A stretch of DNA of 64,000 bases from Diphasiastrum complanatum (taxonomy: Eukaryota > Streptophyta > Lycopodiopsida > Lycopodiales > Lycopodiaceae), in contig CM055111.1 of assembly GCA_029204225.1 (NCBI GenBank), positions 28,044,340-28,108,339 of the forward strand, written 5' to 3'. The stretch's first letter is position 1, and each line of letters opens with the position of its first letter. Below are positions 21,587 through 32,394 of the stretch, one piece after another. The translations under genes were made by a program, and so were the position numbers. The notes under the pieces were generated by a model. It worked only from the letters and a program-made list of their open reading frames with translations, was not told the origin of the DNA and ran no database searches.

Positions 21587-21711
21587 ATTATTGTCTATTG
21601 GAGTCTCAAAAGTTCCTTGTTTGTAGCTGGTTTTTTAGACACTTCTAAAGCATTCATTCATCTGGCAAGAGAGTTGTAAATAGATCAAGCTAAATTTGAG
21701 GAGTGTGAAGA

Positions 21712-21840
21712 ATTTCCAAATATTGGCAAATCTACCTTGATAAAAAACCATGAAGAATAGTGTAAATTTTGTACATAATTGGGTTCCACACATGTATGGC
21801 CAAAATGCCATGTCGAAACCAACTCCTAATGTAGGTTAGT
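21712..21840 (+). repeat. Dispersed direct repeat (first copy at 8.1 kb)
   Basis: Second copy of the 8,136-8,285 sequence, same orientation, sharing AACCATGAAGAATAGTGTAA and TGTATGGCCAAAATGCCA. Sequence diverges after about 21,840. Confidence 0.75.
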
Positions 21841-22084
21841 TCAAGTCAAGAGAGTTGGTCATGTCTATTTGGTGGTCATCCCTACTTTATAGGACCTACA
21901 CCCAAGTTTAAGGTGAAAATTTGAACAACTAGCTACCTACCAAGCATATCTCTAGGATCTAGGCTAGGGTTTCATTTTAGGGCAAGAAGAGTGAGTTAAC
22001 TTCCTTATTACATGCTGAAAATCACCTAACTTCAAGAAGGAAGTCGAATTTGCTATGTATTCCAAGCTCCGATAGTGAGAAGAT

Positions 22085-22215
22085 AGAATATTTTTGGAGC
22101 TCATTGGCAATCTCAAGCTAGTTCACTATGTACATTGAGTTTTTGTGATCCAAATGCAACCAAATCAATTTCTACTTGTTTCTCAGGTTTAAGGCTATAC
22201 TATAGCCTGTAGTAT
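22085..22215 (+). repeat. LTR-type repeat, inverted copy at 57.8 kb
   Basis: TTGGAGCTCATTGGCAATC through TCTACTTGTTTCTCAGGTT matches the reverse complement of 57,800-57,925 almost base for base. An AGTATAGTAG(C/T)GCTTAG block follows, shared with 32,388-32,403. Confidence 0.8.
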
Positions 22216-22560
22216 AGTAGCGCTTAGAATCTGATTTCAGTTCATTTTGCAGTAAAGTAGAAGTAGATTTCATGGTTGTTCACCTGAACTGCATGTTGAT
22301 CATTTGGTTGATACATGATGGATTGATTGCATGTGACACGGTTCAAGAGAGACATACTTGAGTTGTCCTCTGACAGGCAGGACATTAACCTTACAAAGAT
22401 AATCTGTCCCTTCTGCCTGATTTTGGGCTTTAAACAAGAAAAAATAACTGTAAGCAAGAGCCCACCATCTCTATTGATAGGCAGAAGAAGAAGCAAGCAA
22501 AAGAATCTTGGTAAACAGATCCTCCCAAGTAGAGAATCTGCCAACATTTGACACCGTTGC
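22216..22560 (+). repeat. Dispersed repeat shared with 32.4-32.7 kb
   Basis: Nearly the same sequence as 32,400-32,740, including TTTCAGTTCATTTTGCA, GATTTCATGGTTGTTCACC and GAGTTGTCCTCTGACAGGCA. No coding meaning found. Both copies are in the same orientation and end near copia or LTR debris. Confidence 0.8.
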
Positions 22561-22799
22561 CAACTGCAACATTGTCCCTGTTCAGATCCTTGCAAACAAA
22601 CTCTCAATCTTTTGACACATTTGAGTTTCTACAAACTGGACAGAGCCACATAAATGGCTACATCATTGTCCATATCCACTGGCTAATACACTCGCAAATC
22701 TGCTGGCTGTCTCATTGTTAGCAAACACACCAATAGAGCTGGATTTTCTTCAACACAAGCTCACGCTCCTTTTGTCCCCTCATGCTTCCATTCTCAACC

Positions 22800-23360
22800 G
22801 TAGGCCCCTCTAAAATCTCAATTGGAACCCCTGTGTGAAATCTCAACCGGAGCTCCTGTGTGAAATCTCAACCAGAGCCCCTGTGAAATCTCAAATGGAG
22901 CCCCTCTGAAATCTCAACTGGAGCCTCTATGAAATCTCAACCGGATCCCTATGAAATCTCAACCGGAGCCCCTCTAAAATCTCAACCGGAGCACTCTTTC
23001 AAATCTCAACCGGAATGCTCGTTCAAATCTCAACCGGAACAGTCGTTCAAATCTCAATCAGAGCCAATCATCAGATCTTGACCAAAACAGCGCATCAGAT
23101 CTTGACTGCAGTGTTGCGATCAAATCTTGACCGACGGGTTTCGATCAAATCTCGACCAAAAAGTTTCTCTGAAACCTCAACCGAAGGGTTTCGATCAAAT
23201 CTCGACCAAGGGCAGCGATCAAATCTCGATTGTAGGGTCTCGATCAAATCTTGACCGAAGGCTCAAGTCTAGTCTCGACCAAAGGAGATCTCGATTGCGG
23301 CAATTAGGTCAATTCTTGACCGGAGCAATTACATCCCATCTCGACCGAACCGGATCAAGA
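22800..23360 (+). repeat. Degenerate minisatellite, AATCTCAACCGG unit
   Basis: Around twenty imperfect units of about 22-30 bp. The core (A/C)AAATCTCAACCGGAGC(C/A) shifts to ATCAAATCTCGACC(G/A)A in the second half (from about 23,100). Open frames through it (LDRRVSIKS-type repeats) reflect the repeat, not a gene. It lies just outside the copia LTR beginning at 23,633. Confidence 0.85.
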
Positions 23361-23632
23361 CCATAACTTTTAAACGAGACCTCTAATTGCCATTTTGACC
23401 GAACCACCATCTCCCCAAAGCATTAGAGGTTGAAAAAAAAAAGGGCATGAACACCAAAAAAAATTTCAAAAAAAATAAAACTCATACCAATAAAAAGCCC
23501 TTTTCATACTGAGTCTCCCCCTTCACTTCCTTTAACACCCTAAAAAAAATCCAAAAAATCCAAAGAACACCAAAAATCCAAAAAAGTCACAAACTCTAAA
23601 AGATTCAAAAACACCAGAAACACATACCTAAC
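23361..23632. other. A-rich flank between minisatellite and copia LTR
   Basis: Repeated A-runs with CCAAAAAATCC-type words; no gene. The left target-site duplication of the copia element should be here but could not be matched with the right flank (CATAC at 28,188). Confidence 0.4.
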
Positions 23633-24169
23633 ACAACGCAGAAGGTTAGAACGTTTCGTGCTCGTCTTCTCCTTCTCTTTTTGCGAACAATTTTCTTTCT
23701 TTTGAATTGTCAGTGTCTCACTTGTTGGCGGATTGACACTCTGCTCTTACGCTGTGTTCTACTTGTTGGCAGACTTTCATGTACAACTATGGTGTCTTTA
23801 CTTTCTTACTCTATTCGCTACGTCTCTCTCTATCTCTTACCGATCTCAGTATTCTCATCTCTATATAGTTATGATCCAGAGATGATCGTTTATACCTCCA
23901 CTATGTGGAGTTTTTACAAGATAGCTAAAACGTCGAATCACAAGACTAGTTAACACTAATCAACTAGTTAGTTAGTCTCCGTCATTGCTACTTGTTTCAG
24001 CTGGGCATGAAGCCCATTGAGCTGCCAGCTAGCAGCGTGAAAGATTTTTTTTCATTTGATTTATAATCTCCCGTTTGCTTTTGTTCTTTTTGTTTCTTTT
24101 TGTAGTTTTCATTTTGCGTCTCTTTTGCGGTTTGTGGTCTTGGAGGTGTGTTTGAGATTTGCAAATGAT
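23633..24169 (-). repeat. 3' LTR of copia element (deleted copy)
   Basis: Collinear with the LTR at 27,385-28,187: GTGCTCGTCTTCTCCTTCTC, TCATCTCTATATAGTTATGA and CTCCACTATGTGGA. This copy lacks about 150 bp present in the right LTR (about 27,460-27,610) and its outer, RT-proximal end after about 24,169. Confidence 0.9.
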
Positions 24170-24184
24170 TCAAGATCTCCAGTC

Positions 24185-24820
24185 CTAGGCATTTTGTTGT
24201 TTTTTCAAGATCTGTGATTTTATAATCTGACTCTTTGTGTCTTTGATCAACATTAAGGAGTTTCCTATCATCAGCGAATCATCCATGAAAATGGTCAGTA
24301 TCACAAAATCCTTTCCTACTCTTTTGATATAGACATTATAGTCTAGTTGAGTAGGATTGAAATCTAGAGACTTCAGAAGACTATCAAGCTTTTTGTACCA
24401 GACTCGTGATGCATGTTTTAGACCGTAGATGCATCTCTGTAATTGACAAACATATTGTCTGTTGTCGGGGTCTTCATAGCCTTCTGGTTGCTTCATGAAA
24501 ATTTTTTCCTCTAGATCTCCATGGAGAAAGGCTGTTTTCACGTCAATCTGGTGAATTTTCAGATTGTAATGTGTGGCGTATGCAAGAAGCAGCCTTATGC
24601 TTGTCATCTTGACCATGGACGAACATGTGTCAAAATAGTCGACACCATATCTTTGCATGTAGCCCTTTGCGACAAGCCTTGCTTTGTAGCGGCCAATGGT
24701 GCCATCTGATTTCAGCTTTTTCTTGTACACCCACTTGCAGTCGACTACTTTTCTATTTTTTGGCAGTGGCTCTAATGTCCATGCCTCGTTTCGTCTCATC
24801 GACTCAATCTCTTCTGACAT
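24185..24820 (-). pseudogene. Copia reverse transcriptase, RNase H deleted
   Basis: This is the DNA-synthesis module of the element, open for 211 codons. It begins MSEEIESMRRNEAWTLEPLP, the canonical RT start. CKWVYKKKLKSDGTIGRYKAR, IHQIDVKTAFLHGDLEE (first catalytic Asp) and QRCIYGLKHASRVWYKKL (normally GLKQASR) follow, then TIFMDDSLMIGN (YxDD-type motif as FMDD). After IKSQILKK the frame ends and LTR sequence starts within about 20 bp. The rest of the thumb, the RNase H domain and the polypurine tract are therefore deleted, which fuses RT to the 3' LTR. Integrase lies upstream in element order. Confidence 0.92.
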
Positions 24821-25081
24821 TGCCTGTTTTCAGAATTCTCCCTCTAGACTCTAAATCGCTTCTTGGTATGTTGTTGGCTCTTCTATGAAGCTGCAGTACT
24901 CAAACTACATGTCTTCACTCCATTGAAGATTGTCAGAATAGCGGTCTGGAGGTCTTCTTTGTTTCATTGACCTTCTAGGTTCGTTTCGTCGCTTCTCAAG
25001 CATTTCTTGTTTAAGGGGTTGATCCTTTGTTTTCTGCTGCTTTGGAGTCTGGGGTCCTGCATTTTGATTTGATGTCTGTTC

Positions 25082-25964
25082 TCAATCTCCCTCTTGAATA
25101 GGCAACAATGTGAAGATCTCATGGCCTCTTTCGTCTTTCAGTCCAGGGAATGTGATCTTGTCGAACTTTACATCTCTGTTCGAAACAACCTTCTTTGTGG
25201 TTGGATCATAGAGTCTGTACACATGTGTTCCGTTTGAGTAGCCGACCATGATTGTTTGCTCGGATTTGTCGTCGAGCTTGCTTCTCTTTTTCTTTGAAAT
25301 GTGCTTGTATGCTGCACATCCAAACACTCGTGCGTATGACAGATCAGGATTTCTGCCTGTCCACATTTCATATGGTGTTTTGTTCTCCAGCGCTATCATT
25401 ATAGTTCTGTTCTTCAGGTGTACAGCTGCAGCTATTGCCTCGGTCCAGAATTGGCCTGACAATTGAGCCTGTGCTATTATGCATCTAGCTCTTTCGACTA
25501 ACGTTCTATTTTTTCTTTCTGCCACACCGTTGTATTTTGGTGTGTATGCAGGAGTGAACTAGTGTTCAATCGTCTGTTTTTCGTAGAATCTTGAGAATTC
25601 TGTGCTTTTGTATTTACCTCCATTGTCAGATCTAAGGATCTGTTATCCTTTTTGAGGTGTGTCGCTCTGCGAATGCCATGAACTTCTTGAAAGAATCCAA
25701 TACTTCGGATTTCTTCTTCAAGTAGTAGATCATGGTCATTCGACTATAATCATCTATGAACGTTAGAAAATATCTCGAACCTGAGAGCGGATCTATTTTC
25801 ATCGATCCACACACGTCAGAGTGGACAAGCTCAAGAACTTTCGTGGCTCTTCTTCCTTCGTGTGTGAATGGATTCCGATGTTGCTTGCCTTTCTGACGAG
25901 CTTTGCAGAACTCAGCCTCGGGCCTTGATATTTTGAGACCTGTGACAATGTCCTTTGTGCTCAT
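25082..25964 (-). pseudogene. Copia integrase, two frames
   Basis: Integrase inserts element DNA into the host genome. The right part (25,964-25,632) holds the zinc-binding tail and first catalytic Asp (LELVHSDVCGSM) plus YFLTFIDDYSRMTMIYYLK. The middle (25,631-25,526) carries the SDNG-type second-Asp segment in a broken frame with an internal TAG. The left part (25,525-25,082) begins AERKNRTLVERARCIIAQAQ with the catalytic-Glu region, then FWTEAIAAAVHLKNRT, YEMWTGRNPDLSYARVFGC and SEQTIMVGYSNGTHVYRLYD. The order matches copia, integrase before RT. The frame breaks make it inactive. Confidence 0.9.
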
Positions 25965-27103
25965 GTGTACAGGCTCCGCATGTTTAGATGATACATTCTC
26001 CTATGCCAGAGCTGATCTTCATTTTTTGAAGCATTTAATATGCTATCAAAGTTGCTGATTATTTTGGCCTGGTAGAGGTTTCCTTCTCTACATCTGACAG
26101 TCAGCAACTTGTTTGTTGTCTTCTCGATCATACGACAAGTGTTTCCATCGAACAAAACTCGAATGCCTAGATCTGCCATCTTGGAGACAAATAGTAGATC
26201 CTTTCTAAGTGAGGGCACATAGAGTGCTCCTGGCAGTTTTGCTTGGCCTGACAGTGTTCGTAGCTGTAGAGAGTCGATGCCCTTGACATTGTGTCTGCTT
26301 CCATAGCCTAGAATCACCGCTCTGTCGTTTTTGAGTTTGCAAAAGTTGATCAAGAAATTCTTGTTGCAAGTTATGTGAGATGTTGCTCCTGAATTGATGA
26401 CCACATCGTAGTCATGTTTGGAGTATCTTGTCGAAGCTTCGTCGAGTATCGTGAAAGCTTCATCACCTCTTTTTGCATCTTTAGATGATTCTACAATGTT
26501 TGCCTTTTCAGCTTTGTTTTTTCTTTTTGAGTTGAATCTGCAGTCGTATGTAGAATGTCCTTTCTTCTTGCAATGCATGCAAGATATTGTTGGATTGAAC
26601 CAGCATTTGTTGGCCATATGGCCTGGTTTGTGATAATGATTGCAAGAAGAAGATTGTTGATTCGAGGACTTCGTCTTCTCGAATCTTGGCTTGTTTTTGT
26701 TCTTCTTCTTTCCTTTTGTGAAGAGAGCCTTTTTTTGATCACTGCTTCCCTCTCCTTCATCTCTCATCAGTCTCTCATCAGCCACAAGACTGACTGCTTT
26801 GTCAAATGTCATATCTGATAGACTCAGTATGAGCATTCTCAGCGGCTGATAGGACGTCGATAGAGATTTCATGAAGCACATCAGTTGCTGTGGTGCTGGG
26901 ACCTGGTGTTCCTGTCCTGATGTAGCGAGTTGAGTGAATATCATTCTGATCTTCTCAATGTGCTGATCCAGCTGGTTGACATCCCACCGTATTGATTGCA
27001 ACTGATTGTGAAGGTGCATGACTGAAGCTGCAGTCCTCACTTCATACTTCTGCTTTAATCTTTTCCATGCTGCATGGCTGCTTTCGTAGTCTTCAATCTG
27101 CAT
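25961..27103 (-). pseudogene. Copia gag and protease with lost active-site Asp
   Basis: An open frame of 380 codons. The UBN2-type capsid segment (AWKRLKQKYEVRTAASVMHLH, then STSYQPLRMLILSLSD) is followed by two zinc knuckles. The first reads CNHYHKPGHMANKC, its second Cys replaced by Tyr; the second, CMHCKKKGHSTYDC, is intact. Protease follows with VVINSGATSHITC: the catalytic Asp of DSGA is Asn (codon on + strand 26,393-26,395). GALYVPSLRKDLLFVSKMADLG and LWHRRMYHLN, the gag-preintegrase segment, end the frame and overlap the integrase start. The gag N-terminus (27,104-27,330) is out of frame. Confidence 0.92.
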
Positions 27104-27371
27104 GAGTAGATCTTCATTTATGGATGAAACGATGATCGCTCATCCTTTCTGAAACATTCAACTCTCCTCAGGTCTCCCTCTGGAGGCTGCACCTCTGAGA
27201 GCTCGGTCACCGACCAGATGCCTTCGTCCTTCAGGAGTGTTTTGATTTTGAATTTCTAGATTCTGTAATTTGCGCCATCGAGACTGATTGCTACTCTGGT
27301 CTAGATTGTCATAGCCATATTATGTTGTCTAGAAGAATCATTGTTGGGATATCAATATTGACAACCTGTTG

Positions 27372-27384
27372 GCTCTGATACCAT
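27372..27384 (-). other. Primer-binding site for initiator tRNA-Met
   Basis: Minus strand TGGTATCAGAGCC, immediately next to the LTR end TTCTGCGACA. A perfect plant initiator tRNA-Met type site that fixes the element's orientation. Confidence 0.93.
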
Positions 27385-28187
27385 GTCGCAGAAGGCCAGA
27401 ATGTTTTGTGCTCGTCTTCTCCTTCTCTTTTCGCGAATAAGTTTTTTTCTTTTGAATTTTCTTTTTGTGCGGAAGCCCTTACAGGATCCCAAACACTCAA
27501 CTACGCATCGCAGAACATATTTTATTCTAACAATCAAGACACATAGCACAACACAAAGAGATACAGGAAAATAGAGCGACTATATAATTAGTTTGGTTTT
27601 AAAGCAAGATCGTCAATGTCTCGCTTGTTTGCAAATTGACACTCTGCTATTACGCTGTGTGCTGCTCGTTGGCAGACTTTCATGCACAGCTATGGTGTCT
27701 TTACTTTCTTACTCTATTCTCTACGTCTCTCTCTATCTCTCACTGATCTCAGTATTCTCATCTCTATATAGTTATGATCTAGAGAGGATCATTTATACCT
27801 CCACTATGTGGACTTTTTCCAAGATAGCTAAAACATCGAATCACAAGACTAGTTAATACTAATCAACTAGTTAGTTAGTCTCCGTCGTTGCTACTTGTTT
27901 CAGCTGGGCATGAAGCCCATTGAGCTGCCAACTGGTAGCGTGAAAGATTTTTTTTCATTTGATTCATAATCTCCCGTTTGCTTTCGTTCTTTTCATTTCT
28001 TTTCATAGTTTTCATTTTGCGTCTCTTTTGCGGTTTGTGGTCCTGGAGGTGTGTTTACGATTTGCAAATGATTCGCGAATCGTTCGTGCTTTGAGTCAAA
28101 GACATGTTGACTATCGCAAATCGTTCTCGTTCAACCTTCGTGTCTTGTTCATGCTTTGACAAAGTTGCAGGAGCTCACCATTTCTGA
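27385..28187 (-). repeat. 5' LTR of copia element, about 803 bp
   Basis: In element orientation it begins TGTCAGAAATGGTGAGCTCC (28,187) and ends CTTCTGCGACA (27,385), giving the standard TG..CA ends. It contains TATATAGTTATGA-like and TATATAATTAG-like A/T boxes that may include the promoter, and CG-rich words near its start (TTCGCGAATC). The paired LTR is at 23,633. Confidence 0.88.
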
Positions 28188-28276
28188 CACATACAGATCC
28201 TGAAATCCTAGAAGCTTATCCATACCAGATAAGGTCCTCTACAACTGAACAAATCAGACATCATAGGTTCTACCGA

Positions 28277-29096
28277 ATGCGGTCCCAACTCCACAAGCCA
28301 TCCACAAACCCATTCACAGAACAAGAGCCTGATAGAGCCAAGTCTTCACGAGCACGAGCCCATTTTTATGGTGCTGAACCCTCCCAGGTCAGAACCAACC
28401 TTAATGGTGCTTCTGCCACTCACGGAGCTCATCTTGAGAGACATACACCCAAGCTAGATCTACCAAAGTATGATGGTACTTCAGACCCTCAAAGATTTTT
28501 TGCAAATCTTTGAGAATGCATGTGATGTGTATGGTGAAGCATCTCCTGCTGCCATGGTCCAACTGTTTTCGATGACCATGATCGCTAAAGCACGTGATTG
28601 GTTTTTCAACCTTGATCGTGAAGATAAGACAGACTGGTCAATTTTGAAAGAGTCCTTTATCAAGCATTTTAAGCCCTTTCGCTTGATAGAGAGTCCTTTT
28701 GTCAAATTGAGTAACATCAAGATGGCAAAAGATGAACGTGTACAAGACTACATCGAGCGTTTCAAATGCCTCAAAAGTCAAGTACATGAACAACCCTTTG
28801 AACAAATGCTCATCATTTGGTTCTTAGTCGGCCTTCCAAGATGGATTAGATGCGAGCTTAAATCCAATGATGAATATATGAGCCTAAAGTTAGCTATGTC
28901 TGATGCCATCAAGAGGAAGATGAAGGACCAGATGTTGATGAATCCAGAGAAAGGAGAACACCACGTGCTTCTGTCCATGAGTCGAAGCTGCTCGAGGACA
29001 CTCGAGATCAGCTTTGGAAATCCCAGTTGGAGTTGCTTAATAAGCAACACCAACTACAGATGGAGAAACTCACCAATGAGTTTCAAACTACCCTGA
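28277..29096 (+). pseudogene. Ty3/gypsy gag (capsid), frameshifted
   Basis: The gag shell protein of a gypsy element. The first frame (28,277-28,513) ends with the capsid entry LPKYDGTSDPQRFF. At a T-run near 28,495 the reading continues in the next frame (ENACDVYGEASPAAMVQLF). It includes the Retrotrans_gag signature ARDWFFNLDREDKTDWSILK and FIKHF, then DERVQDYIERFKCLK and FLVGLPRWIRCELK. The single-base length change in the T-run separates the two halves. The C-terminal part (from about 28,960) drifts out of frame. Confidence 0.88.
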
Positions 29097-29278
29097 AGTC
29101 TATCCAAAGCAGTATGCCTGGTCAGCCAAACACTGGATAGGTACCCTATAAACGAAAACCAATATGGTGCCCACACTGTCAAGCTACGCATCCTGCTGAT
29201 GCTTGTCCTTCATATTAGCCTATCCAAGCACATACAGTAAACCGATATGAAGAATAGCCATCACAATTTGGAAATTTC

Positions 29279-29530
29279 TTGAATTATCATGAATACCCAC
29301 CAGATTGTCCAGAACCATTAGCCATACAAGATGGCTATGTTATTATACAAGGGCCATTGAACAATAGATGTTTCATCTGTGGTGAATCCGGCCACGTTAT
29401 GGCTGATTGTCCAGTCAAGACCAAGTACCACACCGAGTGTCCCGATTGTGTCAGAAAACACAGTTTCAAAGACTGTCTGAAACAACCAACTAAGTTCCTA
29501 CCTGTCCGTCACGTCAGTTATGAATCATGA
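29279..29530 (+). pseudogene. Gypsy gag zinc knuckle remnant
   Basis: The frame encodes CFICGESGHVMADC (perfect CX2CX4HX4C), then HTECPDCVRKHSFKDC, a second Cys/His-rich segment. It is the nucleocapsid part of the gag starting at 28,277, separated from it by frame breaks between about 28,960 and 29,279. Confidence 0.8.
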
Positions 29531-30690
29531 TAGGATCCTCACGACAACACAACACGAGCACCATAGCACCCAACTGCTCAACTTGCTGCTCACTCGAGAA
29601 GTTTCTAGCAAACTTCTACAATACCATGCACTACACCAGCTCCATAATGCAAAAACACACTAATATGACATGAGTCCTTGTAGGAGAAAAGCGAAATCGA
29701 TATTCTGTCATCATGCCTTGTTTTTGACAAGGGGAGAGTTCTTTCATTACTCTAAAAGATCAATAGAAACATGAAATTGCCCAGGTGAATTATATATGTG
29801 GATGAATGACTTTTTGTTTGACAAGTGCTCTACAACTTTCACTCTCGGTAACATTGGTATCTTCCTTGTTTATTTTTTGTAATTTTTTGATTTGGTAATT
29901 TCTTCTAATTGCATATCTTTTTCTAGATTGTTTTTAGTTCATCAAGGATAGCCATTGAACAGGAGACATCATGTAGCATATCTCAAGAATAGCTTGTCAT
30001 TCATCTATCAATATTCAAATCACCTTATGCAGAGTTTCGGATTTTTGCGCATCCACCAAATCTGCAAGGTGCATATCACATCTGAGTTGGTTCCTGCATC
30101 TCATTGCCATATTCATCTTCGAGTCAACTACAACAAGATTGAAACAAATTTAGTTAAAATTTGTTCAGTCTTTAGTCCAATCACATGTTCAACATGTTTT
30201 CAACTTCGTGTTCCACACGCCGACCCAATCTTGAGCATGCACAATTACCAGCAACAACATCCCCACTAATTGATTTTGGGGAGGGGGAGAGAGTGGATCT
30301 GCTTGGATCCACTAGAGCAGTTACGCTGCTAGCAACAACATCAGCAAGACCAACAACCAAGGTCACAAGTCAAATATGAAAAAAAAAAAAAGACAAGGCT
30401 AAGCAAGCAAATGGGCAATCCAAAGAGACTCAATCAGAAGAAGTACCTCAGTCACGACAAAAATCCTTCAGAAAGGGAAAAACAGGCATTGGAAAATCAG
30501 TCTCCTTCTTCAACCGACCTCTTGCCATACTTCTGTGCCCATTCTCATGCTTATCGTTCACACCATCTACCGATGTCACCACCTCCACCCAACCTTCCAT
30601 CTGTTTGTTTATCATTAGTTTACTGTTCTTCTGAAATATTCCTAGTTTTTTATAGTCTTATCGAAACAGCTGATAGATCATTGCAAATGT
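29531..30690. other. Non-coding or decayed gypsy internal DNA
   Basis: No protease, RT or integrase motif is found, so the pol region of this gypsy copy appears deleted. Short frames at 29,955-30,379 show no recognisable domain. An A-run lies at 30,378-30,391. Confidence 0.45.
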
Positions 30691-30693
30691 CCT

Positions 30694-31330
30694 ATGGAGA
30701 CTAACTACCACCGACAATGGTTGATCATCCAGAAAGAAGATCTACAAAAGCAAACGAAGCCGCAAAAAGAAATAAAGAAAGAAGCTGAGGAGGAAAGGAC
30801 AAAACTTAAGCAACAGTTGAGTCAGATCGATCTTGATCAAAAGAGACTCTCTGGAGCAATGATAGTTGATTTCTCTCTTATAAAGCCCAAAGAGATCCAA
30901 AAGTAATGGATCAAAAGAAAGAGCTGTAGAAAAAGAAAGATAAAGACAACCAAGAACCTGCAAAATAAAGCGAGCTCCTCACCCAACAAGTGGTGGTCGA
31001 AGCTCGACATTGCAAGGATCCAAGGCTGCAACTGTAGAACTATCAGTTCCACCACCCGCCCACCAAGAATTCATCATGTTCCTTATTGTTATCAAACCGT
31101 CCATCCAAATCTGTTCCTACCACCAAGTCTTTAATGATGAGTCCATCCCCTTCAGATTGATAATCAAAGTTTGTGCAACCTACAGATTGAAGGTTTTCTT
31201 TAAGACTGGGACTTCGATTGAAGGAAGAACTGTGGAAATGCCTAGAAGCAAAATGGAGGATATAGACCTCCCAAAAGTTAGTATCTTCCAAGAAACCAAA
31301 GATGAACTCATCAATGATAGATATAAGTGA
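30694..31330 (+). pseudogene. Charged coiled-coil frame before the gypsy 3' LTR
   Basis: The first frame (30,694-30,906) is Lys/Glu/Gln-rich (KEIKKEAEEERTKLKQQLS), a coiled-coil pattern. A second frame (31,010-31,330) holds VFFKTGTSIEGRTVEMP and DLPKVSIFQETKDEL. Neither matches a domain I know. The position between gag debris and the 3' LTR parallels the coiled-coil frame at 45,073-45,390 in the inverted relative, so it may be an element-specific additional protein. Confidence 0.35.
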
Positions 31331-31779
31331 TATAAAGGACATGAGAAAAACACTCAGACATGCAGAGTTGTGAAGCTGCTGGGAGCTCCCCAGATTCTAA
31401 GAATGTCAACCAATTGCAGCAATAAGACATTCTGGTTAAATTGCGACAATTTGCGAAAATAATTTTGATAAAGACTGACAACAATAAACCCTTGTTTTTA
31501 TGTAAGCAAACGAGGATCTACGCTTTTCCAAGTGCCGATCGAAGATGCCAATGTGAAAGCGGAGCGACATCATCCAATATGAGTTGCAGTGGGTCCTGCA
31601 ACACATTAGGAGTGGGATGATGTTGGCTGATTCTGACGAATCCCCAAGATACTCGGACAGAGCAACTCAAGAGCACCTCTCATCTTAGACTGACGAGGTC
31701 TCTGAGAAGAGGAGACTAACGAACATTGAGAGCTGAGGAATACTAGTTAGTAATGACAAGCCGGACCTGTGTAAGCCTC
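31331..31779. other. Element tail before 3' LTR
   Basis: No gene. A short segment around 31,685-31,760 (GACGAGGTCTCTGAGAAG, GAGAGCTGAGGAATACTAG) matches the reverse complement of about 45,050-45,130, showing that the homology with the minus-strand gypsy copy extends beyond the LTR. Confidence 0.55.
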
Positions 31780-32375
31780 ATGGTGAATCCCAGAAGATGG
31801 AATGACCACGTAGGAACTAGTATTTCTAGGCAAATGTAATAAATGCAAGTAGACCCCTCTTAAAGAAAGTAGAGTGAGCCATCTTATGATGGTGACCTCT
31901 AGTGGAGAGCATTATTCCACTTGTAATTTGTGAAATGTGGAAATTTCACTAGAATGTCATCTAAGGAGCTCTCTTGCTTATTTAAGAGGCTCCCTCTTTG
32001 TGAAGAGGAGCTTTTTGTGTATTGTATCAACTCCATGCTGAAATGAGAAGAGCCTCCACGAGCTAGATGCATCCATTGAGCTCCTTGATCATGATGGTTT
32101 TCTTGAGTGATGCCCCTATGATCATGCCCTTCCATTCCTATTATGTGTGGTTGTGGACTTAGAGTGGATTAGTTTTCATTTATTGTTTGTGGATTAATGT
32201 AGGAATCAGCATTCAAGTAAACTAAATAGGCTAGAAATGTGGTATAAATCTTGCATATCCTCCAACATTCTAGTTTTTGATGTTCTTGGGATGTCCAAGA
32301 ATCAAAAGACTGGTTTCTTTCTTGATTCTTGGACCTCTAAAATGCTGTAGATTAGTTCTTGTTTCTTGTTTTGTC
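31780..32375 (+). repeat. Gypsy LTR, inverted relative at 44.4-45.0 kb
   Basis: Blocks such as GTAGACCCCTCTTAA, TTGCTTATTTAAG, GATTAGTTTTCATTTATTG-like and TTCTTGATTCTTGGACC recur in inverse order and complement at 44,385-45,010. It is probably the 3' LTR of the plus-strand gypsy copy whose gag is at 28.3 kb. Ends not determined. Confidence 0.75.
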
Positions 32376-32394
32376 AATTTATGCAAGTATAGTA

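Noticed and set aside
22242-22607. 121-codon minus-strand frame, also seen at 32,496-32,732
   Set aside because: Conserved as DNA repeat between the two sites, but without any domain, and the frame is not maintained in the second copy.
22800-23360. CRISPR-like array
   Set aside because: Units are degenerate, contiguous and without unique spacers of constant length. The setting is a plant nuclear genome, so it is a minisatellite.
23015-23366. Repeat protein with VSIKSRPK-type units
   Set aside because: The frame follows the minisatellite period and has no flanking coding evidence.
30181-30379. Overlapping 61-64 codon frames on both strands
   Set aside because: Mutual shadows without motifs; no evidence for either.
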